Shown here one piece after another: positions 15,060 through 15,775 of a DNA stretch of 15,775 nt. Both the position numbers and the translations under genes were made by a program. This DNA is from Candidatus Faecivivens stercorigallinarum (GTDB taxonomy: Bacteria > Bacillota > Clostridia > Oscillospirales > Ruminococcaceae), in NCBI GenBank assembly GCA_018715465.1, contig DVLN01000030.1, positions 1 to 15,775 of the forward strand, written 5' to 3'. Below the pieces are notes generated by a model, which was not told the DNA's origin, did no database searches, and saw only the letters and a list, made by a program, of their open reading frames with translations. Position 1 is the first letter of the stretch; each line of letters starts with the position of its first letter.

Positions 15060-15641
15060 ATGACGGAAAAAGATATGCGGGAAGAAAGAATCTCGGGTGA
15101 AGAGATCTTTGAGGGCCGGGTTGTACACCTTGTACGGGATACCGTTCGGCTGCCTGACGGTCAGACGGCAACCCGGGAGGTTATTCTCCATCCGGGTGGA
15201 GTTGGTATCCTGCCGCTGATGGAGGATGGGACGGTGCTGATGGTGCAGCAGTTCCGGTATCCGGGTCATTCGGTTCTGACGGAGATCCCCGCTGGGAAAC
15301 TGGAGTATGGAGAAGATCCGCTTACCTGTGGAAAACGGGAGTTGAGCGAAGAGGTTGGCGCGTCGGCTGCAAACTGGGTCTTTTTGGGCAACATTTATCC
15401 GACGCCGGCGTATGACAGCGAGATCATCCGCATCTATCTTGCGACCGGTCTGTCTTTTGGTAAGCAGCATCTGGATGAAGGAGAATTTCTCAATGTCGTC
15501 AGGGTTCCGCTTGCAGAACTGGTGGATCAGGTGATGGACGGAAAGATCTTTGACGCCAAAACCCAGATTGCGATTCTCAAGACGGCGCGGCTGCTGGAAA
15601 AAGGACTGCTGCCGCAAAATGAAGGGAAAACAAAGGAATAA
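15060..15641 (+). CDS. Nudix hydrolase, ADP-ribose pyrophosphatase-like
   Basis: Predicted cytoplasmic Nudix enzyme cleaving ADP-ribose or similar nucleoside diphosphate sugars to AMP plus the sugar phosphate. 193 residues from ATG 15060, chosen for TTGGAG 7 bases upstream; ATG 15039 overlaps the preceding stop but has no ribosome binding site. The full Nudix box is present at about 79-101: GKLEYGE, then RELSEEVGA, matching Gx5Ex7REUxEExGU with all metal-binding Glu residues. The N-terminal strand region with VVHLVRDTVRLPDG and REVILHPGGVGILPL, and the YPTPAYDSEIIRIYLA segment after the box, resemble ADP-ribose pyrophosphatases such as NudF/YqkG. The exact substrate is not determined. Confidence 0.9.
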   Translation: MTEKDMREERISGEEIFEGRVVHLVRDTVRLPDGQTATREVILHPGGVGILPLMEDGTVLMVQQFRYPGHSVLTEIPAGKLEYGEDPLTCGKRELSEEVGASAANWVFLGNIYPTPAYDSEIIRIYLATGLSFGKQHLDEGEFLNVVRVPLAELVDQVMDGKIFDAKTQIAILKTARLLEKGLLPQNEGKTKE

Positions 15642-15692
15642 CATGCATTTTGTTGATGATTTCGACATCATTGTGCACAAAATACATGGTTT
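15642..15692 (+). terminator. AT-rich imperfect inverted repeat after the Nudix gene, possible terminator
   Basis: Pairing arms are CATG (15642-15645/15685-15688), ATTTTGT/ACAAAAT (15647-15653/15677-15683) and ATGAT/ATCAT (15656-15660/15667-15671), with small mismatches and an asymmetric internal loop. A mixed T-rich run (GTTTATTTTAAT) follows. It starts directly after the stop codon. The stem is weak for a terminator, so this is uncertain. Confidence 0.5.
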
Positions 15693-15739
15693 ATTTTAAT
15701 ATAGTTTGCTCAAATTCATGAAATGTTTACAGATTTATT

Positions 15740-15768
15740 TTGACATTCCTGCAATTTCATGCTACACT
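15740..15768 (+). promoter_or_regulatory. Strong extended -10 promoter for a downstream gene outside the window
   Basis: TTGACA at 15740-15745, 17 bases, TACACT at 15763-15768, with TG at 15760-15761 giving an extended -10. Transcription would start near 15775, the last base of the window. The gene it serves is not visible. Confidence 0.75.
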
Positions 15769-15775
15769 ATATTTA

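Overview
The window looks like a housekeeping stretch of a low- to mid-GC Gram-positive anaerobe of the class Clostridia, most likely in or near the Oscillospiraceae/Ruminococcaceae. This rests on three things: the gene order gdpP-rplI-dnaB-tilS-hpt-ftsH, RNase J in place of RNase E, and strong AAGGAG-type ribosome binding sites with frequent TTG/GTG starts. Taxonomy is inferred from gene content only. I see no mobile elements, CRISPR arrays, tRNAs or rRNAs.

Left end (1-2743): two overlapping genes make a peptidoglycan-precursor cassette. A 5'-truncated MurL-like PP-loop protein precedes a Mur ligase whose D-glutamate-contacting signature is altered. Together they resemble the MurD2/MurL route described in Xanthomonas, in which L-Glu is ligated to UDP-MurNAc-L-Ala and then epimerised in place, so no glutamate racemase is needed. 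This is the most interesting biology here.

Middle left (2744-5446): a long gene-free leader with a consensus promoter (TTGACA-17-TAAAAT) and two stable hairpins leads into an RNase J with a long basic N-terminal extension. It ends at a strong intrinsic terminator.

Centre (5488-13719): a second promoter with the same hexamers drives a tightly packed six-gene cluster. Its genes encode the c-di-AMP phosphodiesterase GdpP, ribosomal protein L9, replicative helicase DnaB/DnaC, tRNA-Ile lysidine synthetase TilS, hypoxanthine phosphoribosyltransferase and the membrane protease FtsH. It closes with a long symmetrical hairpin that can terminate transcription from both sides. The cluster joins second-messenger turnover, translation, replication, purine salvage and membrane protein quality control.

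Right end (13720-15775): a convergent minus-strand gene encodes an Amidase_6-type cysteine hydrolase with a Ser/Gln-rich tail and no visible signal peptide. Divergent from it is a two-gene unit, a GtrA-family membrane protein and a Nudix (ADP-ribose pyrophosphatase-like) hydrolase. An AT-rich inverted repeat follows, then a very good extended -10 promoter for a gene beyond the window.
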